From assembly GCA_011390695.1 (NCBI GenBank), contig JAABRW010000022.1, positions 1 through 14,927 on the forward strand: a DNA stretch of 14,927 nt, read 5' to 3'. The stretch is from Desulfotignum sp. GTDB lineage: Bacteria; Desulfobacterota; Desulfobacteria; Desulfobacterales; Desulfobacteraceae. Every line of letters starts with the position of its first letter. Position 1 is the first letter of the stretch. Below, in pieces: positions 13,001 through 14,927 of this stretch. Below the pieces are notes generated by a model. It ran no database searches. It was given only the letters and a program-made list of their open reading frames with translations, and had not been told where the DNA came from. The position numbers were made by a program, and so were the translations under genes.

Positions 13001-14523
13001 GCCACAAAAAGCCGGTCCGGAGAAACCCGGCTGATGCCTGATACGGCAAACTGCCCCCCGGAAGGGATCATGGCCTGTACTGCCCGGATAAACGCCATTT
13101 CATCGATTTCATGGATGTTTTTTTTGCTCAGGGTTTTGAAAATCGTATAATCGATGGACTGGCTGCAGATGGACATGTCTTCAAGTTCAAGACGGTGCTG
13201 GTCTTCAATGGTTTTGTACCGCTGGTTTTCTTTGTAGGCGGTATCAAAATAGTGCCCCCAGAGCATGGCAAACAATTCCGTGGAATTGTCAGTGCGCAGA
13301 TTAATCCCGGCCACCCGGGTAATGTATTGTTTTATGCGTGATTCCACATCTGAATCAAACTGGCCGTTCAATACCACCGCCCGGACCTTATTCTGGTCCA
13401 TGAAGGGGTGGGAGTTGCGCACAGAGATGGCAGACTGAATAGCCCAGCGGCCCTGACCGATTACCGGCTGCACCATGGATTTGAGCAGCAGGGGATGGGT
13501 GGGGCCCGGCACATGGCCCGGGGGCATATAACAGCCGGTTTGCTTTTCCTGGTTCATATAGATTTGGGTCTGATAATAAACCAGAACAGCAGTGGCAGCA
13601 AACCCATAAAAGTTACAGGTTCTTTCAATTCGGTAAAGAATCTGCCAGTGGCGGGCTGGCCGGTCTGTATACGCGGCCCAGAAATTTTCAAAAATCATCT
13701 GGATCCGGTCCGCAGCTTCCTGGGTCAGACCGGCCAGTACCCAGGCATCCAGATATCTGAAAAGATGTGCAATGCCGTCCGTACTATAGTCTGCAGGCAA
13801 TGTGACCACCACCTGCCGCAGATAATGCCAGGCATATTTTCTGGCAAAAGGATTTTTCTGGCCCTCTTTGGTTTCCACACGGCGGGGGGGACCCGGTGTT
13901 TCATCATAGGCAAACCGGTTGAATATCTGGTCAAATTCATGGAACAGATCAGGCGCTTCCACAGGCAATGGTGCAGATTTTCGGGCCTGGTCCACCTGGT
14001 CCTGAAACCCTTTTTTAATAAGCTTTTCCACCACGGCCACCGGCAGGTCGTAATCCATGATCATACAATCCATGGCAGCCTTCAAGGCCTTGGGGGAATC
14101 AATGGTGAAAATTTTTTGCATTCCCGGGTTTCCGCAGGTCCCCGGAGCAACCAGACAGATGTTTTGTGTGTCCGTCAACTGGGACCAGGTGGGAAAAGAT
14201 ACGGGTTTTTCCAGAGAAAATCCTTCATAGGCCAGCAGTTTTTTCTGTACCCTGGCGATAAGATTGACATGGTTTTCTTTGTCATCATCCATGAAGGCGG
14301 CTGCCTGCAGATCCCCTTCTTCAAACACGGGGTGTACCATAAGGTGATCGATGAGATTTTCCACCGAACCCACTTCCCGACGGATCTTAAGGGGTTCCAG
14401 ATCACTGCCCGGCAATCCTATGCCGGTGCTGTCCGGGGCCCGGTAAATAATGGCCCACATACCTGTCAGAATCCGTGTCAGCCGGTTTTCCGCATCTCCA
14501 TAATAAACGACAATACCGCACAT
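10006..14523 (-). CDS. Giant GlmS-like protein: class II glutamine amidotransferase, two SIS modules and long C-terminal extension
   Basis: This is a 1505-residue protein built like glucosamine-6-phosphate synthase (about 610 residues) but more than twice as long. Cys2 (MCGIV) is the glutaminase nucleophile. The matching landmarks are RAPDSTG (28-34), GRWAIQSA (358-365), SHPF (371-374), LNGQFDS (385-391) and RTDNSTEL (410-417). About 300 residues are inserted between the first two. A linker with FYEEHLLETP (653-662) leads to SIS 1, with SWSGTTSD (757-764) and GEEVTVAPLKS (806-816). SIS 2 ends in the GlmS-like PRNMAKSVTAG (1017-1027). By eye, the GlmS isomerase Glu and His in SIS 2 are replaced (near Ala898 and Asp914), while the C-terminal Lys (Lys1022) is kept. 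Residues 1030-1505 match nothing I know. AGAGGAG lies eight bases before the ATG. The ammonia acceptor is unknown; it should not simply be called glmS. Neighbours on both sides are MttB homologues. Confidence 0.85.
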   Translation of the reverse strand: MCGIVVYYGDAENRLTRILTGMWAIIYRAPDSTGIGLPGSDLEPLKIRREVGSVENLIDHLMVHPVFEEGDLQAAAFMDDDKENHVNLIARVQKKLLAYEGFSLEKPVSFPTWSQLTDTQNICLVAPGTCGNPGMQKIFTIDSPKALKAAMDCMIMDYDLPVAVVEKLIKKGFQDQVDQARKSAPLPVEAPDLFHEFDQIFNRFAYDETPGPPRRVETKEGQKNPFARKYAWHYLRQVVVTLPADYSTDGIAHLFRYLDAWVLAGLTQEAADRIQMIFENFWAAYTDRPARHWQILYRIERTCNFYGFAATAVLVYYQTQIYMNQEKQTGCYMPPGHVPGPTHPLLLKSMVQPVIGQGRWAIQSAISVRNSHPFMDQNKVRAVVLNGQFDSDVESRIKQYITRVAGINLRTDNSTELFAMLWGHYFDTAYKENQRYKTIEDQHRLELEDMSICSQSIDYTIFKTLSKKNIHEIDEMAFIRAVQAMIPSGGQFAVSGISRVSPDRLFVAAHNRPVYIVKRRETHDFMVVSDINAALGLFPQTLIQSTGVKLMKLMKNYSKKSMIVEPDFFDTDTGGQDDWFRQEKKTLLKPFLVDIYSLDQPEIFARIQTKAGKDTVMRHLHFQDFSGKIRTDIQPEQTYLTPVSYQKEYGKTFYEEHLLETPGLMEDILHRYTDAGNSLPRFDIRHRLLERRFGSNMANLNRIILVSTGFSYLLSEIVEKTMESFFSGINLVVTTPQDISYVKTAINPDHDLVIMVSWSGTTSDMIDFAVVLLQQNILMVGITEKPFSDMALVVRKSVGVIPVLSGEEVTVAPLKSALCMLLILDLFCLYVCEAVSGAKNIIADLVKELHKLPHHLEALLADESVTAFCQESTRCSSKTVLHYIVDGFHDVGAAKIGAMNLELNAWTSMGTAVDYSELNRFLDIPMAEDDFILVLATNRQRLDEAVQFMAALHRQNTRFIAVTYPNREQDEIKNLADQVILLPKVPDHFQPFLDLPFLFLLGFYFGLAQGRLAGEMPRNMAKSVTAGRTKSGQDWSLFDILDDMDQKHQALGLGIYPRVQRSEPLCWINLAKTTIEKRYYQDLVLLGAALHEKDAFSAVFTPSSDTGLENLSRIIFTHLAEDGILIFVPMDKQAEAGCRNFARLWEPFLGIPMQVEFAEKLKGISPEDSLVVIVASQTPDEDKLSEVFHYPHENLLWIGPVNEVVSNKLSAGSHEGYYLKNPGLFCRYEHVYVALSQLFSRITSFRFPGRAKLFDAHLKLMLPMVQAILADAGLHGQLQMAIQENQVYKKQLFLTGMRGTCIPWKTNFSGQKFRGIESDPFGVSAYSHLVMVDFRVDEKYVKLVSRKNMVADFGESRVQKWENRYLGGSSVDEFLSKTFMPFSPDGVLPFLVDGQWFLPVLKPGYDADQDCLIIIDATSETRFDAALDELATFGSRCARIVVLTQKAFSRDARLSNLKKYPLSHIILVPGIADNTSVAGSISDYLLPVAVGLVGAAMKFLDTRNT

Positions 14524-14582
14524 GTGATTTTCTCCTCTAACATTTTTTCCTGATCACGCCGATACTGCCGTTTATGTAACAC

Positions 14583-14615
14583 ACAATGAAAAAAACTGAT
14601 CCAGTTTTTTTCATT
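14583..14615 (-). terminator. Perfect 15-bp inverted repeat with A7/T7 arms upstream of the GlmS-like gene
   Basis: CAATG-A7-CTG (14583-14597) and CAG-T7-CATTG (14601-14615) pair exactly around three bases. On the minus strand it lies after the upstream MttB stop and before the GlmS-like start, so it could terminate the former or attenuate the latter. The A-tract/T-tract arms are typical of bidirectional terminators, although the G-C core is only a few pairs. No clear promoter was found between it and the GlmS-like ATG. Confidence 0.5.
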
Positions 14616-14642
14616 GACCAGGCAAAGGACACCATCTGCCGG

Positions 14643-14667
14643 CCTGCCGGATTTTTTACCCGGCAGG
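14643..14667 (-). repeat. 8-bp hairpin right after the second MttB stop
   Basis: CCTGCCGG (14643-14650) pairs exactly with CCGGCAGG (14660-14667) around a nine-base loop. On the minus strand it follows the MttB stop codon by seven bases. The T/A-rich run is in the loop rather than after the stem, so it is more likely a 3'-end stabilising stem than a terminator by itself. Together with the A7/T7 hairpin it fills most of the intergenic gap. Confidence 0.45.
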
Positions 14668-14674
14668 ACATCGG

Positions 14675-14927
14675 CTATCTTGGCACCAGAATATTGAATT
14701 TTTCCCGGATACCGGCATCCACAGCATCCGGAATATAGGTGGTTTTGCTGGCCAGCAGTTTTTTTGCTATTGTCAGGGCCCGCTGTCTGGCATCCAGGGA
14801 ACCGTCTGCAGCCCAGCGGTCCCGGTTTCTGCGGTCTGTCACCCCGTTGCTGTTGTAATATTCTTTGCGGATATGGGTCATGGTGTGGGGGGCGGTCATG
14901 AAATTGCCGCCCGGCCCCACTGAATCA
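14675..14927 (-). CDS. C-terminal end of a second MttB-family methyltransferase (partial)
   Basis: An open frame enters at the right edge and ends at a TAG (14675-14677), leaving about 83 residues. It begins DSVGPGGNFMTAPHTMTHIR; V-G-P-G-G-N-(F/Y)-L, followed by H-T and a downstream D-R, is the typical C-terminal signature of MttB-family methyltransferases. The rest (DRRNRDRWAADGSLDARQRALTIAKKLL region) is the usual terminal helix. It is more standard in this region than the complete homologue at 8473, which has SENAIFLSDPHTFAHF instead. It lies upstream of the GlmS-like gene in the same direction, 151 bases away. Whether an in-frame TAG (pyrrolysine) occurs earlier cannot be seen. The GTG at 14920 is internal, not the start. 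Confidence 0.8.
   Translation of the reverse strand, partial: DSVGPGGNFMTAPHTMTHIRKEYYNSNGVTDRRNRDRWAADGSLDARQRALTIAKKLLASKTTYIPDAVDAGIREKFNILVPR

Noticed and set aside
10006..14523. Calling the large minus-strand gene simply glmS.
   Set aside because: It is far longer than GlmS, has an insertion in the glutaminase domain, and seems to lack the isomerase Glu and His, so the housekeeping function is not supported.
13408..14553. A 381-codon open frame on the + strand opposite the start of the GlmS-like gene.
   Set aside because: It is antisense to a gene with clear GlmS motifs. Its translation is rich in His, Gly and Gln as expected from complementary codons, and shows no family motif.
14524..14677. 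Reading through the TAG stop of the second MttB gene as pyrrolysine gives a further 45 or so open codons.
   Set aside because: The TAG comes after the normal C-terminal end of the family, and the read-through region contains two exact hairpins and no family-like sequence. It is an ordinary stop.
1..14927. CRISPR arrays, insertion sequences, integrases and attachment sites were looked for.
   Set aside because: No regularly spaced repeats, transposase or integrase motifs, or tRNA-linked direct repeats were seen.

Overview
The gene content points to an anaerobic member of the Desulfobacterota, probably Desulfobacteraceae. The signs are non-pyrrolysine MttB-family methyltransferases, a PAS-GAF histidine kinase with a cysteine cluster at its C-terminus, and a moderately GC-rich genome with AT-rich control regions. 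This placement is inferred from gene families only; there is no rRNA or other marker gene in the window. No tRNA, rRNA, CRISPR array, transposase or phage gene was seen.

Layout. (1) Positions 1-4661, + strand: the end of an Opp/Dpp-type permease, a fused two-domain peptide-type ABC ATPase, a class V (alanine-glyoxylate type) aminotransferase and an OFA-type MFS carrier. They lie close together and look like one uptake/transamination/export operon. (2) Positions 4801-6711: an orphan PAS-GAF histidine kinase. (3) Positions 6712-7021: a hairpin-rich element with unusual open frames on both strands, followed by a near-consensus promoter. (4) Positions 7022-8134: a small flavoprotein with a four-cysteine motif and a MarR regulator, probably co-transcribed. 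(5) Positions 8135-8472: an AT-rich leader with a promoter, inverted repeats, a terminator-like hairpin and a small ORF broken at a T-run. (6) Positions 8473-9903: a complete MttB-family methyltransferase, ended by a bidirectional terminator. (7) Positions 10006-14523, - strand: a 1505-residue protein with the full GlmS layout, enlarged by about 300 residues inside the glutaminase domain and about 475 residues at the C-terminus. (8) Positions 14675-14927, - strand: the C-terminal end of a second MttB-family protein.

How the parts may work together. The MarR protein resembles the EctR/CosR group, which controls osmolyte genes. The same heptamer half-site (TATTTAT / ATAAATA) surrounds the flavoprotein-marR promoter and forms a compact palindrome on the mttB promoter. 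This suggests one small regulon for quaternary-amine or similar methylated-compound use. The two MttB homologues flanking the giant GlmS-like protein make that protein the most promising unexplained component. It keeps glutaminase-type residues but appears to lack the GlmS isomerase Glu/His, so it may transfer ammonia to, or process, something other than fructose 6-phosphate.
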